Assembly (NCBI GenBank): GCA_900239685.1
Contig: OENT01000845.1
Location: 2,604-66,603, forward strand
Source of the DNA: Rotaria macrura
Lineage: Eukaryota > Rotifera > Eurotatoria > Philodinida > Philodinidae
Direction: 5' to 3'
Length of the DNA: 64,000 nt
Shown here: piece after piece, positions 37,353 to 51,589 of the stretch
Layout of the letters: every line of letters starts with the position of its first letter
Numbering within the stretch: position 1 is the stretch's first letter
Made by a program: the position numbers and the translations under genes
The notes under the pieces: model-generated
Told to the model about the DNA's origin: nothing
Databases searched by the model: none
The model's input: the letters and a program-made list of their open reading frames with translations, nothing else

Positions 37353-39443
37353 ATAACCAATGAAAACTAAATGTGATTTTAATGTATGAACAGTCTATTA
37401 AACATCGGAAAAGTGTTCATACAAAATCAACATATTATTGATTTTTACTCAGTTTTGTTCGTTCATTTGTTGGTTTTTTTTTCTTTTGTTTTGTTTTTGT
37501 TGTTTATCTAACGAAGCATGAAAAGGTTATCAAAAAGAAGAGAGAAGAATACATAAAGTATATTCAATATGGGCTTGTTGATATATGTTTTCCTTTTTTT
37601 TCCTTTCTAGTTTTCTTTTTTTTTTCTTTTGGCTGTTTTTTCTCTTTACATGTATCGCTTATTTTGTGTTCATTTGATTTTGTGTTGTTCTACTACGACA
37701 GCTATTCATTGTTCTTCTATGTACAACATAATTGTTGTTATTGATTAGATGGAGAAAATAAGAAAATGTTGAAGCATGCCGATGAAATTTTCACGAGACA
37801 ACAGAAGGCAAATTGTTTAAACTACGATAGGATTCAGATTTTGTTTGTGTCATTGATAGAAAATTTTCGCATAAAGAAGTATCAGTAATAGACGATACTA
37901 TTAAGAAGAAAATAAAGTTGTCCTATGCATTTCAAATAAACTTGAAAGTTTAATAACATACGTGCATTTTCTAGTACGACGAGATATGTGATTTCCGAGA
38001 AAAAAAGCGATTACTTTGTAATACATCACTATATCACATTTCTGCATATGTATTAAGTCTTGTTAAAGCACCTGTCTTCAATTATTTGTCAATAGTCTCT
38101 GTATTTTCTTTAGGTTTCTATAAATTATTTGCATTAACAATTATAATTTATCTTGTTTTTCTTCATCATCATCATCATCGATGAAAGATATTTTAAAGTT
38201 GTTTATTCAATTTAGCCTATGAATATCTATGTTCATTAAAATTTAATGTTGAAATTTGAATTTGAGAATGTTTACTGCAAAAGAAATTCTATCCGACCAG
38301 CGACGTATTGTAATAGGAAAACTAAGCTAAAATAAATACTACGTTTAACATGTTATCCTTTTAAAATGTTATATGATGAAATACAAAGTAAAGATAATTT
38401 TTTGAGTGATGTTAAAATCAATATGAAATAAAAAATTCATTATCAATCTTTGTGATGTAAGTTGTATTTGAATAACTCTGAAGGTTTATCTTCCTCCTCT
38501 GCTAGCAAATAACATTTGTTCTTTTAAATATATATCATCATATTCATTTATAGATTAAATTACGGATAACAAACACCGATATATATATATGGTTGTTTAC
38601 TATCGTTTTGAATTTGAATTCTCTCAGATGTTTGAGCCGTTTTTGAAAACTAATTAAGTATAGGTTAATGAATACATACATTGTGAAATACTTGGCAACT
38701 CTGTCAATATTGACTAACATAAGAACTGAATGTGCGTATGATTCATCATGGTTTTTTTTTCAAGCTTGAATGTAATACCATACAGAAGGTTATGATGAAT
38801 CAATTAAGTATAGCACACAAGTAGAGGTTAAGATAACGTATACGAAAATAAGTCTGCATAAGAAATATCAATATTTTCTTTGGCCAAGAGTGCAACCTGA
38901 ATTTAACGAAATTGTAAAATGAAGCTGTTTACCATTGAATTTCTATTTCTCAGATTATTTTAGGAGTAGGTTGAAAGCGTCTAATGAATCTATCGAGCAA
39001 AACTCTAGAAGAAGTTATTTCTCGAAGAACGTAGTCTACATATTACTCTTCATAGTTTCAACGAAATCAAATATTCATTTATCAGTATATTCCAGTTGGT
39101 TTAAGACGTATTACATAGCTACTGCGTTTGTTCTTATCCAACATCTCGAGAAAGGAATACTTCACCGATGCAGTCACGATAAGTATATTTCTTTATATTC
39201 AATTAAACTGTATAATACTTAGCGGTCGTGTTTTTCTTTCAGTCTAACCTAGTGTTATGAAGATCGCCAATGAAATCGGATAAATTTCTACAAGTGATTA
39301 TATGTCATAAATCATGGTCTATGCAAAGATTTTCACAGCGGGCGAGGTAAGTAGAATTTTCAGATATCAGGAATATTTCTTGTGTTGTTGATCGTCATAT
39401 AATTCCGTTGATTTTCTTTTTAAAAAATAGGAAAAATAGATAA
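37353..39443. other. Intergenic stretch, T-rich 3' flank of CNBP
   Basis: T-rich tracts at 37470-37660 probably belong to the CNBP 3' region. Short ATC and AT repeats occur near 38165-38180 and 38578-38590. The frame at 38935-39222 has no support. Confidence 0.5.
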
Positions 39444-39485
39444 TTTATTCAGAGAGGTCAATATATGTCATGATATGTTATTTTA

Positions 39486-39776
39486 TTATGTTGGAAAAAG
39501 ATGTTTTATTTTCACAGCCGTTTTTTTGCAATTCAAAAGTCCATGAAAAATCTTACAAGGTTGTTTCTGCCGTTCTTGTTGTTGATGATCTTTTGCTTCT
39601 TCATTATTAAGTAAATTGTCCACACTTCGTGTAAACCAAACGTAACGATTGTCATTTTCTAATAAATATGGTTTCACAGATTGATAGAACTTTTTCTTCA
39701 AGCCGCCAGGTGTACTGTAGAAACCAGATGCAACATTGAAGAACAATAGTAATATTAAGACATGTGTTGCAGACAT
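39486..39776 (-). CDS. Small secreted peptide precursor, 96 aa
   Basis: A single coding exon on the minus strand. A clear signal peptide (SATHVLILLLFFNVASG) is followed by about 78 mostly hydrophilic residues. Lysine-rich sites KKK (near 27-29) and CKK (near 83-85) are potential prohormone-convertase sites. The only two cysteines form CKIFHGLLNC (C-x8-C), just before KK, suggesting a small disulfide loop. That layout is compatible with a neuropeptide or other secreted peptide, but there is no glycine amidation signal and I cannot match a named family. The ATG lies 5 bases after an acceptor-like TTCTATAACAG, so the 5' leader is spliced on. A poly(A) signal (minus strand AATAAA) is at 39444-39449. 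Confidence 0.65.
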   Translation of the reverse strand: MSATHVLILLLFFNVASGFYSTPGGLKKKFYQSVKPYLLENDNRYVWFTRSVDNLLNNEEAKDHQQQERQKQPCKIFHGLLNCKKTAVKIKHLFPT

Positions 39777-42700
39777 TCGTTCTGTTATAGAAGAGAAATA
39801 GGTTTTGTTAAGGCCAGTAACTTGATAAAAAAGAAGTATATTTTTCAATCACAAACAAAGTTTTGTCCTTTCTAAATAACGTGAAGAACAAAAAAAAAGA
39901 AAATCCGACATAAATATAAAATGAAAAATATCTCATAAAGTTTTTGTTGTTCTTCTTCATGATTCGAAATAGATAGAGAATTAAGCAATGCTCATCATTT
40001 GTTTTCTCTCTCAAGTCAAGTAAAAAACAAAAGACAAACTATAAGAATCAGACAGAAATCAAAATGGGAGTATTTACGTGTTCGATTTCTACCGAGTAAT
40101 TTCATTCATCAAGTATTATTAAGTTACTACAAGTAAATATTTATCGAACACGACGAGAATTGATATGTGATCAGAGTTCTAATTAATTGATGGTATTTTT
40201 TCGACTTAGATATGGAAAAGGGCAACGATCTTTGATGAGTTGAAATAAACAGTGAATCGATCCGCAATGACGATACGATACAAGAAAGAAGAAAAAAAGT
40301 TGTAGGATGGAAAAGTCTACAACAAGATCGTGACGACAAAACATAAGAGGAATGCAATTAGATTACATTCTTTAACTATTCAACGTTCTTGGACATAGTC
40401 TTATTAGATATTTGTACTTTCTGGTCGATCAGACAACCTTTGCTTTTCAGTCTTGAAACTCAGATAATGTTCTTTCTTTTAGGTACTTATCAAAAAGAAG
40501 CCAGATTTGTTCTTCTAATACTAAACATAGAAATAATCTTATTATATCGATCAAAACGATAAATTAATATGAATCTAAAATCTATTATGAGAGTTCGGAA
40601 AAGTTCAAATCACATGTCCCATGTGACCTTCATGACAAATACCATAAGAATCTACTTATACGTATTTGTTTTTCTACACATTGTAATAAACAAAAGACAT
40701 TGTATTCAGATATATGTATGAATGTTTTGTCAATATCAAGTGAGTGTCAATATTTTATAGACAAAGTAAATTTGTTGATTCGGCATTAGTGAATCATGTA
40801 TCAGTTGATTTTAGAACATAGACAAAAACTAATACGATTAGAAGAAAAGACAACGATGCTTCTCTCAATGATGCCTATGCTGACGATGACTCGTGACAAA
40901 TATGATCTATTGGTTTATCTCGTTATTTAGTATTATGACGTTTATTTCTACACCGAACACTCTTTTTATACTCGTTGACTTTGTACGAAATAAAAAGCTC
41001 ATTAATATAACTATCATATTTTAAACCTCGTATTTCAAATGAAAATAGATCCGTAATAATAGAAAATATTCTTGTTCATATGCATAAATCACTAAAGAAT
41101 ATCTAAGTGCAAGACAAATCATGTTCAACAACATATTTATTTGAAATTATATCTGGACACAAGCTGTTCAAAGTTTCATATTAAGTGTTATCGTGAATTT
41201 TCGAATAATTCATGAGAACAAGAAAACGATAGTGTGAGATTCTAATCAACAAATCGTTAAACATAATGGCAATGAATTTTTCCATCAATAGCAAGTAGTT
41301 TTAATTTGAAATTAGTAATTAGAATTCTATCCTCTACTTTGTTTTCTTCTTCTAACGGATGTTTGACTTTAAGTAATTCAAGAAAACATCTGACGTATCG
41401 CCATGATGATATCATAGTGTAGGCTGTACTAAAGCATTGTCATTCTTGATCTTTCAACATGCAAACATTGAATTTACGTTATACTTAACAATCGTTACAC
41501 CTACTAACAATTCAAATATTTACCATAGTTCCGTAATTGATCATAAGAGATTCGAATGTTTTGAGTTGACTACTGCTGTCAAGATAAAGACATGATTTTT
41601 CTTTTGCAGTTAATCAATCTCAAATAGGCGTAGGTTGCTATTTCTTAAAAGTAATTGTTGAAGCATAAAATCAATCGAAGACTAAGTAAACTTACTTTCA
41701 TGCATATATATTTAATAATAATAATAACTAATGGATTATTGAAAAAAAAAAGAGAAAATACTAAAGAATGATGTACTACATATAAAACAAACTGTTCGAG
41801 CATACTAAACATATGATTTTTCTCGCATAGAATCAATCTGTTATTTCTGTTCAAAAAAGTGATTTTCTTGAATGACAATGTCTCATATTAACCTCATAAA
41901 AGAAAACATACTTTAACAATCAATATTATGCCATGAATTTTATTCTTACCAAACATACAGATTCACAACTAATAAGCGACAAGGAAAAATTTATCTTACA
42001 TGACGATATTGTATTACAATATCTGCTGACTGCTTTTGAATGATATTAGTTTCGTGCCGAGAAAACACTCGTCTGCCAATAGTTGACTTGATGAAATAAA
42101 ATTCCGATTGTTAAATACAGTCACTGAGTAAATACTATCTTCCGTTACATATTGAGCCTTTGTGTTTTTGAACGGCTGAAACGACATCAATGCATGATCA
42201 TGATTAAAAATGATCAAGATAATCAAAGTTCATAGTTTATGCCATTGTTTCATACAATTAACGATCGTAACTAACTGCAAAATGACCTTTTGTTGAGTGC
42301 AATATTGATTTCATACTGTGGTGAGTGATGTACAATTCATGGTACTGGTTAAGAAATCAGAGAAATTTAAATATTCTATTGTTTACAATAGATGGAAAGA
42401 TATTCAGAATAATATTTGACTTGCCAATCAACACCAAACTACCAACCGCTGTGACCTGAACAAAACTGAAGGCGTATTTTTGTCGTTTGAATACATCGTA
42501 TATTGGCGATGTATTTATTTATGATTATCTGCATCACAGACCGACGGTTTACTATACTTGCAATCGGTTTTTCTTATTCGTTCTACTGAAACTAAATTAA
42601 CTTTTAATTAATTATAGTTTAATGTTACAAAAACTTTGAGAATATCTTATTCGAGACTAATAAAGTTCATTTAAAACGTTTTCGATTGAAAATCATACAA

Positions 42701-43732
42701 ACGAAAAGTTCTACTTGCTTTAAAATAAAATATGAGGGGAAAAAAAAAGCAAAATTTAGAATGGGAAATATTGAAAAAAAAATAATAAAAGACTATTTCT
42801 ACATATGTTTAATATTATGAACATCATTATGAGTCAATGTAAATTGTAATGCAATAACAATTTGAAACCTTGTAGACAAGTGTATCGCATATAACTCAAT
42901 GTCATGTAATAGAACTGGTAAGGCTAAACATCAACGAATAATAACAACAATTCAGAAGTAAAAAAGATAAACAACTATTGTTCTAGTCCAACAATTTCCT
43001 TTTTTTTATATGAGACCAATCGATAGAAACTTCTTCGACATGAGAAATGACGAGACAAGGTCTGTCAATTATATACCATTACATAGCACTTAATTATAGT
43101 CTCAAGGTATTAACATAATAGAGTTTGGACGTATTGCATTTACATAACACTAAAAATAGATCGTCTAAAACAATATCATTCTAAATCATAGTATTCAATG
43201 AAATATTGAATGTTGAATACTTTTCATGATAACAGTAAATATTATGTCTTTTTCAATCCTAATTCAATTTCTAATGTATTATGATTGTTGTGAATTTTAT
43301 GATGATGAGCTTCATCATCCATTGAAGAATACGTATAGGTTTTGTTTTACATGTCCATGAACTACTATGCACGTTGCGCTTATGCTGATGTATTTTGTTA
43401 TATTACATGGTTCAGTATGACGAATATGCATATCTTCATGACCTTATATAAACTAGAACGATAATATATGAAGGCGAACGAAGCACAACGGGAATCCTTA
43501 ATGGCTTCAATGTACAAGGATAGTCAATGAGCAGTTTTATCTTTGCAAATCATCCTATTTCTTTATGTATAACTATGATATGAAGATAAACGATCGTAAT
43601 AATGAGTAATACTCAATCTTTGTATTTCAATGTCGATAACCATGAACGAACGTACTTTTTCTTTTTTTTGATGTGATTAATTTCATTGGAAGAGAACGTT
43701 GTAACTTTAACACGCATAACAAGTCATAAACA

Positions 43733-43776
43733 ATTTCGTCTTACAATGAGAAATATTTCTCACTGTAAGACGAAAT
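43733..43776. repeat. 44-bp near-perfect palindrome with no loop
   Basis: Two 22-base arms meet directly: ATTTCGTCTTACA-A-TGAGAAAT and ATTTCTCA-C-TGTAAGACGAAAT. They are exact complements except for one central A/C position in the arms. A transcript across it would form a 21-bp-pair hairpin. Nothing around it looks coding. Confidence 0.85.
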
Positions 43777-45315
43777 CATGCATATCGTTGACAAATAGAA
43801 ATAATCCTTGTGAATGTTATCAGTTTTTGCTTTCTTATCACAGGCAATAGTAGAAATCATGTGAAAATATCGCCTACAAAGTTCTGATTACTTTGAAACC
43901 TTGTCAAATATAATAAATATATTTCGAATTGTCTATTTATCTAAGTATCACATATTTTTGAATGAAAAAAAAAAGTAATCTTCTCATATACGATAGACGT
44001 CCTTCAAAATGAAATAAAGATTATAAAACCTTGTAGTTATCTTCGAATACAGTTCGGTATGAGAGATTCTCGTAGGAAATCTAGAACATAGGTTTCTTCT
44101 CTTTCGCATAAGTACGTATATTGTGAATGATTCGTTTGTGATGAATACAACTCGATTTTTTGTTACCATTATAATGGATGAATTTACATTTTCATCAACA
44201 ATCTACGTCGAATTGATCTATCTATTAGTCATAAAAGAGAAAATATTGATTCTTCGAACAATTGTCAATGTTTTCCCATTCTTCTTTGGTCGAATTTGAT
44301 CATATTTATCAATAAAATATTGACCGTTGAAATAAAATGTGACGTGTTATGCAAACAACATCCTACTAGTGAGTGCATGTTCATAGCCATGAATGAATAC
44401 ATGCATGTAGTATTTATTCAATCGTTGTTTCGAGTTATTCCGTATAAATAGACGCAAACAAAAAGAAAATGAAATATTTATTACGTATAATAATAAAAGT
44501 TTCTTCTAAAATGAACAAATATCATCGACGAGTAAGCTTCTTAGATCCATACACGGCTAAACTGTCAGATAAAAGTATGTATCCATTTATGACTGATCAG
44601 TAAGCCATGTAACGATCGACGGAAGCAATTTTTATGAGAAATAATCGTTAATACATATGCATATATATATATATATACTCGCCTGATCGACTGAGCATCG
44701 CCAAAAGTTGCTTTTTTTTCGTGTAAGAAGGCTACTGCTTCTTGTCGGGACTGTAAACGCAATGGCAAAATAAATAATTGCTTATGACAAAGGCAACGAC
44801 CCGTTTTTTCTTTTCAGCTATGAAGATATCTTTCTACGATTCTCGTGCTTACATGTATTTTCTCTATATTTTTTTTTACAAAAAAAAAAAAAGCTAGAGA
44901 AGACAATAGGCAGTCGATGCGCGTATACACATAGGTAACATTCAAAAAACTATCGATAAATTTTGACGATTCAAACAGAACACAGAAGAAATTATTCTAT
45001 AGTGTTTAAATGAAATATTCGAACAGTTGATTATTCGACGACAACCATCACTACTAACAAACACTCAAACATACATACACATAAGAGTAGAGAAGAAAAA
45101 AATTAAACTGTTCTTAAGGCGAAACGCTCGCACACGTAAGCACGAAGAAAGTGCTTGCATCATACGCTCTAGGCATTTGTTCTCTTTTTCTTTTTCTTTT
45201 TTTACGTTTGCATATTCGTATGCACGGCTTACATTAATGCAATCATTTCTCTGTCTCCTTTCTTTTTTCGTACTTTTATGCTCACGACTTTTCTCTCATA
45301 CTCACATGTTTCATC

Positions 45316-45337
45316 TGTGTGTGTGTGTGTGTGTGTG
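45316..45337 (+). repeat. (TG)11 microsatellite
   Basis: Eleven perfect TG units inside a pyrimidine-rich stretch (45180-45390). Confidence 0.9.
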
Positions 45338-46265
45338 CTTCCTAATTTCGCTTTTTTTTATTCTCTCGTTTTTCTTTTTCTTATTTAAGACAACGATGGC
45401 GACACTCGAACACTGAGGGACAAAATCTTACCGAAAGAAGGAAGAATGTGTGTATGTGCCCACGTAATCATACACAGCAGTAGACAGAGAACCTTCGAAG
45501 TTATTACATGTTTTTTTTCCTGTCTTTTTTTTTCTTATTCAAGGTTTTAATATCAACAGAAGACCTTCGACTATAGTTTTATATACCTGCAATATATACG
45601 ACTAAGTAAATATCGAACGCGAATAACGAACATATAATTTCTATTCTCTACAATCAAAAGACTTTTCTTTTTACATTCATACGTACTTGAATCAAATACA
45701 TTTTATGAGTCTAGAATACGTGCGTGTAGTTGATAAAAATCAACTAGGTCAATAATCAAAATATCAGTCTGATTTTCTTGTTGCCTCAATCTTATTATCC
45801 GATCGTTGCCAATAGAACAGATAATATTGATAGTCAGATGGGAGAATGGAAAAAAAAACAATCATCACTTTGTCACATCGAACATTTACTGATAATGATG
45901 GAAATAGTTGTGTTGTGCATAACATGTTGCTGTTGACGAATCATCTGTCTACATAATGTGATGTAACGACAGAAATAGAGAACGACTGTACAAAATGTAA
46001 ATGACATTTGCATTTCCATTAACGAGTGCGTGTAACAGCCTTGTTTCTTATTCTTCTCAACAGCTGGCAATATACAGAGACAGCAGATATGCATGTAACG
46101 AGTAGTACTGACATACAGTCACATCATCTTTTGTTATACCAAATGGCTACTTCTTGTTAGTTTATGATAACAATATGTCGGTATCTGTCTATATAGAGAT
46201 AGATAGATCTCAACATCTCATCTTATCATTGTCAACTGCAAAAAAAGATTTGTTGAAAGGCACAG

Positions 46266-46282
46266 ATATATATATATATATA
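46266..46282. repeat. AT microsatellite
   Basis: Perfect alternating TA run. Similar runs occur near 11360-11375, 11580-11595, 44656-44675 and 52151-52167. Confidence 0.85.
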
Positions 46283-48192
46283 TGTATAAATCAATGATAT
46301 CTACTATTTCTTAGATATTGAATAAAGAAGAAATACTTGGTTGATCAATGCGATTATAAAGAAGAACGATGACAACTTGATGAAGAGTAGGCTCTTTTTT
46401 GTTTTATTCAAATAACTATGACAATTTATAAATACGCAAAATATGTGCGTCTGGAAGTAATTTTTCAAACGGTTGGTAATTGTATCGTCATGCCGTACAT
46501 TTCTACACATGTTTCTATTCGTTTCATATATTGTCTATGTTTTAGTAGACTCTGATAACTCTCAGATAGAGTTGTTCTAACAATCACTAGACAAATCTTT
46601 GTTCTTTGCATAGAGCATATGCATTTTTGTACGTTGTCAACTATACTGCCCAAATGGATATTCATTTGTCACACATGTTATATGTCGCATGTAATAAGTG
46701 ACTAGACTAATGTAACAACAAATATCAATCATTCTTCGATATGTATTCTATCGATGTAATGTACATATGTGTCCTATGTAATAGACTCGGAGTAAACGCT
46801 TATCAGATTAACTTTTCTTTTTTTTTGTTCATTTATTAAACATATGATGAATAATAGTCTAACACATGCTTAGGTGTGTTTTATTGTCAGTATCATTGTT
46901 ATCATCTGTTACTTTCGTCATTAGATTACATGAAGAAGAAGAAAAAAAACTGTTCGTTTATATGGAATGAAAGCAAAGTATTTTCATAGACATAACTAAC
47001 ATTCATGAAAACTTATTTGTCAATTTTATTTCTCTATATGTAAAAACAATTTTGATTTATGATTTTATACTTCTTGATTTAGTTTGAGATAGATAATTGA
47101 AAAAAAAAACTAAACCTAGATAATATGAATGTCATTCAATGTTTGATCATATAACGCATGATTGAAATAGTTGTTAATTTACAAAATAAAGAAAAAAATG
47201 CCAATCATAACTGATCAATAATTGTTAAGGATTCTATTCAAATGCCGTGTATCTTGTCAGTGAGCATTCATATCAATTTTCAAAAGATCATAGATAGTTG
47301 TCTGCTGGCAAATATGTCAAGATAATTTAATAAACATGATTGTTCTTTACAGATCATAGAGTGAGAGAATCCCTCACCAGTATGGCATAGTATTTAATCT
47401 TAATTCGTTCAGTTGTAGATACTATTTGTGACACAGTTGAGAAACGCTTTTCTTATATCTATTATTAAAATGAATAGTGCCGGATTCAGAAGACATCACT
47501 TACAAAGGTATCTCATACGTGTTTGAAAAGTATTGATAAATGTTTTTGATTTGAAAATCATTAAACATAGTAATATTCATGTAAAATCGAAAAGAATCTT
47601 TACATCTCATCAATCATTTCTCTATTAAACATTTTTTTGACCTCTTTTTCTTTTCTAGAAATGTGGTTCGAAATTGATAATAACCTTATCCCTGGTTCTT
47701 GTGTGAATGAGTTTTGTCAACAGAGTATAGATTCGTGCCGAGGGTCTCACTGACCTCGATATGCAAATAAGTGCATCTAACGAACAGAGTAAATAACATA
47801 ACTATATTGTAAACAAACATATTTATCTTGGAAGGAATAGTTTTAAATGAATATGTAACCACTGTACAGAAACATTTCTACATTCAAATCAATCTGTTTG
47901 ATATTTTCTTAAAACCTGTTGAATATGAATGAAAACAATATCTCTGAATATTCGATGATAGTAGTGTATGAGAGTTATGATAATTAATTATATTTCAATG
48001 AAGTTTAATTTCAACGATCGATATAATTTTAATGTTATAATCTTGTTTTCTATTGTGTTTTTCTTCTCGTTCTATTCGGTCATCCTTTTTCCAATGTATT
48101 TCACTGGCGGACGAATTCGTTCATTGTAATACGAAAAAGTGAATTGTGTGCATTAGACGACAGTCAATATCGAACTGAGAAAAGCAACAACT

Positions 48193-49037
48193 ATGATTCG
48201 AATAATGTTGATTTGTTTTGTAATATTTCCAATTGAAATACATGGAGAATATCGTCGTTGTTTGAATAGTGGTTATTCAGTTTTGGATATTATTGCACGT
48301 TCACCGATTATTGTCTATGGTCAATCGATATCAAATCGAACTTATGTAGAAACAGATAAAGAATTTCTATTCAATATTGTCTTTCGTGTCGATTGTATAT
48401 TGAAAGGGCAAGCTATGGAAAGTCAAATTGAAATAACTGAAGCGGGTATTTTTCAAAAGTATCGATAATTTATGTGTATCCATGAGATGTCATTTTTTAG
48501 GTATTAAAGAAGATCGTTTTGCATGTCAATCGCTTGAGCCTGGACGTTTGTATATTGTTTCTCTTGAAAAATGTGAATCAAATACGACTTTGTATTGTCC
48601 ACTTGATTTACCGGAACGTATCGTTGATGATAGTACGTATGAATTGTTAGAAAAAGTATGTTATTTAACACCTGTTCCACCATTGAATTCGATTACCAAT
48701 CGATGTCCAAATGCATCCATAGCAAAACATTGTGGATGTAAGATTTTATTTTTATTTATTCAAGATTTTCTATATTTAATTATTGTTTTTTTTTCTAGAT
48801 TATGATAATCATGTTAAAGTTAAACCGAAAGTAAAATTTTATGACAATAGAATTGTGAAATTATCATTCAATAATATTACCCAACATGATCTTCCATTCA
48901 ATGGAACTATGATTATAGATCCATCATCGAACCATCAAATTGCTGATAATCCACGTAATAATAATGCTTGTTCATCAACATTAGCCTCTGTATGGATTAT
49001 TTGGCTTGCTGTTATGTGTCTATCTAACATTGATTGA
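48193..49037 (+). CDS. Secreted, probably GPI-anchored glycoprotein with NTR/TIMP-like N-terminus
   Basis: Three exons (48193-48445, 48501-48737, 48799-49037) join to 242 codons in frame. A signal peptide (MIRIMLICFVIFPIEIHG) leads. The first ~110 residues (ARSPIIVYGQSI, FNIVFRVDCILKG, SLEPGRLYIVSLEKC) have the alternating strand pattern of an OB-fold NTR/TIMP-like module, but this is only a resemblance. At least five N-glycosylation sequons (NRT, NTT, NAS, NIT, NGT) are present. The C-terminus ends in a hydrophobic stretch (LASVWIIWLAVMCL) with no cytosolic tail, typical of a GPI signal. It would be an extracellular membrane-bound protein. AATAAA is at 49073-49078, about 35 bases after the stop. 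Confidence 0.7.
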
Positions 49038-49078
49038 AATATTCAATTTTCTCTTGTTTATACGTACTATTAAATAAA

Positions 49079-51574
49079 TAATTTCTCAATAGGCAAGAAA
49101 ACTGAATGCGAAAGAATGGAGCCAATGAAATGTATACAGTTGAACGCGATAGCATGAAGTAAATGAAGATATGCTAGAAAGTTTTCTAGACAGCGATGAA
49201 TGATAGTTTCGAGATTTTTGATTTATAACCATGCTCATTTTCTTATTTTGTGAGACATCGTTTTGAAATTATAGTGCTTTGTATAGATTCGATTGTAGTT
49301 TCGAGATTTTGTATCCAGTAAAACAATTGCCGTTGCATCATTCAGCTGAAAGGAACTAAATACTATATGATCGCGAATAGTGTCTGTGAATGAGAAAAAT
49401 GCTTGACGTGTAGTGCAGAATTATATATATGTTTCTTCCTGACTTAGACAGATGAGAACACAACAATAAACCTATTGAAAGCTCTGTTTCAAATCTGTCG
49501 TAGAGAATCATCATCGTTTGGAAGCATAATTCATACACATGACGAAATGACGTTGTTTTCAAATGGAATTTATATTTCTCATGAAAGCAGTAGTCAAGAG
49601 TCGATTGTCATAAGATAAATTCATTTATAACAACTTGAAATAGTTTGAATCAACTAAAATAAAGATATATATTCTTTCGAACAACGGTTCTTCGTCTTGG
49701 TTTTGTTTGTTCGACAATCAAATAAATATCGAAGGTTATGTTTGTAAAATAAAGAACTAAAGACGAATGATTTCATTTACAATGCCATACAACTTATCCT
49801 TCTGTTGTTATTTTTCTATCGACATGATCTAATAATCCGTTACGGTCAGTGAAAAGTTCATCATATATAGGAATCAATAAGACGTACCATTGATCTTCTC
49901 TCGTCCATCAGAGTATATATCAAATAGAAAAAGCCATATTTTTAAGGTAGGAGAGGATCTTGTTTTAGGAACTATCGAATGTTGATTCACTTTTATTGTT
50001 TTGAGGAAATCATTTTAATACGTCTATTGATTTTCATTGAACTCATATCACTTTTAATTAAGAAAATCTTTCGGTTTGATAACTTATTCAAACGAATTCA
50101 TTTTATGGATAGGAAGCGACTCATCTCAGAACCGATTATCAACATTTTCTTATTGCTTCATAATAGAATTGGTCTTTCATTCCGTCATAGTATGCTTCAT
50201 TCTTGTTAAAGTTTGTTCTTCAGGAAACGTCTATCTATCAACATTCATTTATCTGTAGATTTAAATCAAATTTTTCTATAGTTCTCGCAATCTTGGCAAC
50301 AAGATTGAAAATATTATGAATCTTTTCTTTTCATTTGATTGCACAGATCAAACGTGTTTTGTTGACAGAAAACGAACTGCAAACGACAGAATTGAAAACC
50401 TTGCCTCACTCTTAGCAACACGTAAACAACTGATGTTCTCGCTACATCGCTAATAGAGCTAAAAAGAAGTCTAACCACATTTCGTATATACATATGACCA
50501 CGACAATCAATTAAAGTCTTACAAAATCTAAGTAAGATGTTGACTGGTATCAGTCACAGAAAAGAACCGCAGCTTTTTTAGAATAGTTTTATCTTAATTT
50601 TCAGACAAATCAATTAACTTGTTAAGAAAAATTCTACAAGACTAGCTTACCTTGAGACACTGTTCATTTTTGATGTTACAGATTTTCAGGTCTCGAAGCA
50701 GCCTATTTAATATTTCATCATACTACTATTGTTCAGGATAATAGCTCATTGAAATTAAAGGATTATATTTCTTCGAATACACAGCGTTTTATTTTTCTCA
50801 GACATACGGCATTGGACAGGGAATCCTATTTCAGCTGAATTGTCGTTTGTTTCTAGTCGAAACAGAATTTTTCTCAGGAAAATAACCGTAAAAAGCAATG
50901 AGAAAAATTCACATTCTCTCACTTTTTCAAAATTCTATATCTATCTTTTGAACACTGAAACCATTTGCCTGTATCACATCTTCTTCCAGCGACCCATGGT
51001 TCGATACCGTATGATATAGATATCAGCGAAGTACAGATAAGGATAAAATAGCTGCTGTCAAAAATCAATAAATTTACACCAATTGACGCTTAAACAAATA
51101 TTTCTAGAAAATGCTTAAAAAACATTGAATATAACTGAATAAGATGTCTAAATGACGCTATGTAATCCTACGGAGATAAATCTTAAAAAGATCAGAAAAG
51201 TTGTATCGTTGTGTGACCTGCGGTTTTGTTTAACTTTTGTAATTCATATCATTATAGTTCCTTGAAATGGACATCGAGCTTTTTAGGATTAATTTCATGA
51301 CGTCTAGTTTCCCATTTATCTACTATTCGTGAATATTAATATATAAGCAATATATTATTCATTTGTAAAAGTACCTTGCATATATCCTGCGAGTTAGTAA
51401 AAGCGATAGATAACGTTATTAGTTATTTTTTTTTGTTCTCGGAACAAAATCATTCTGCTGTATATTTTATCTTCTTTTTTCTTTTTATTTCAAATCGGAA
51501 ACAATAGACACACAAACATCGTCGATTGAAACAAGAAAAAAAAACGATGCATGATTGTTCTAAAGTGTGTGTTA
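49079..51574. other. AT-rich intergenic stretch
   Basis: No gene supported. The frames at 49356-49562 and 49979-50258 are not protein-like. A GGTTCGATACC string at 50998-51008 resembles a tRNA B box but has no A box or cloverleaf around it. Confidence 0.5.
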
Positions 51575-51589
51575 TTTATTGATGAAGTT

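Larger units (their letters stand above)
39777..48192. other. 8.4-kb gene-poor stretch
   Basis: No gene could be supported on either strand. Contents are AT-rich sequence, a 44-bp palindrome (43733-43776), an AT microsatellite near 44656-44675, pyrimidine-rich low complexity at 45180-45400 with a (TG)11 run, and another AT microsatellite near 46266-46282. Open frames of 60-130 codons here are low-complexity or lack splice and start support. Confidence 0.55.

Noticed and set aside
44565..44768. Minus-strand frame starting MPLRLQSRQEAVAF
   Set aside because: About 30 residues look protein-like, but it runs into an AT microsatellite and no partner exon was found.
45027..45416. 129-codon frame with poly-Ser/Phe and CVCVCV tract
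   Set aside because: It is produced by pyrimidine tracts and a (TG)11 microsatellite; no splice or conservation signal.
47658..47750. Thirty-codon frame after a good acceptor (TTTTCTTTTCTAG), with three cysteines
   Set aside because: The only nearby exon candidate (47470-47508, ending CAAAG|GTATC) joins out of phase, and no other partner exon was found.
50998..51008. GGTTCGATACC, tRNA B-box-like
   Set aside because: No A box, acceptor stem or anticodon arm can be built around it.
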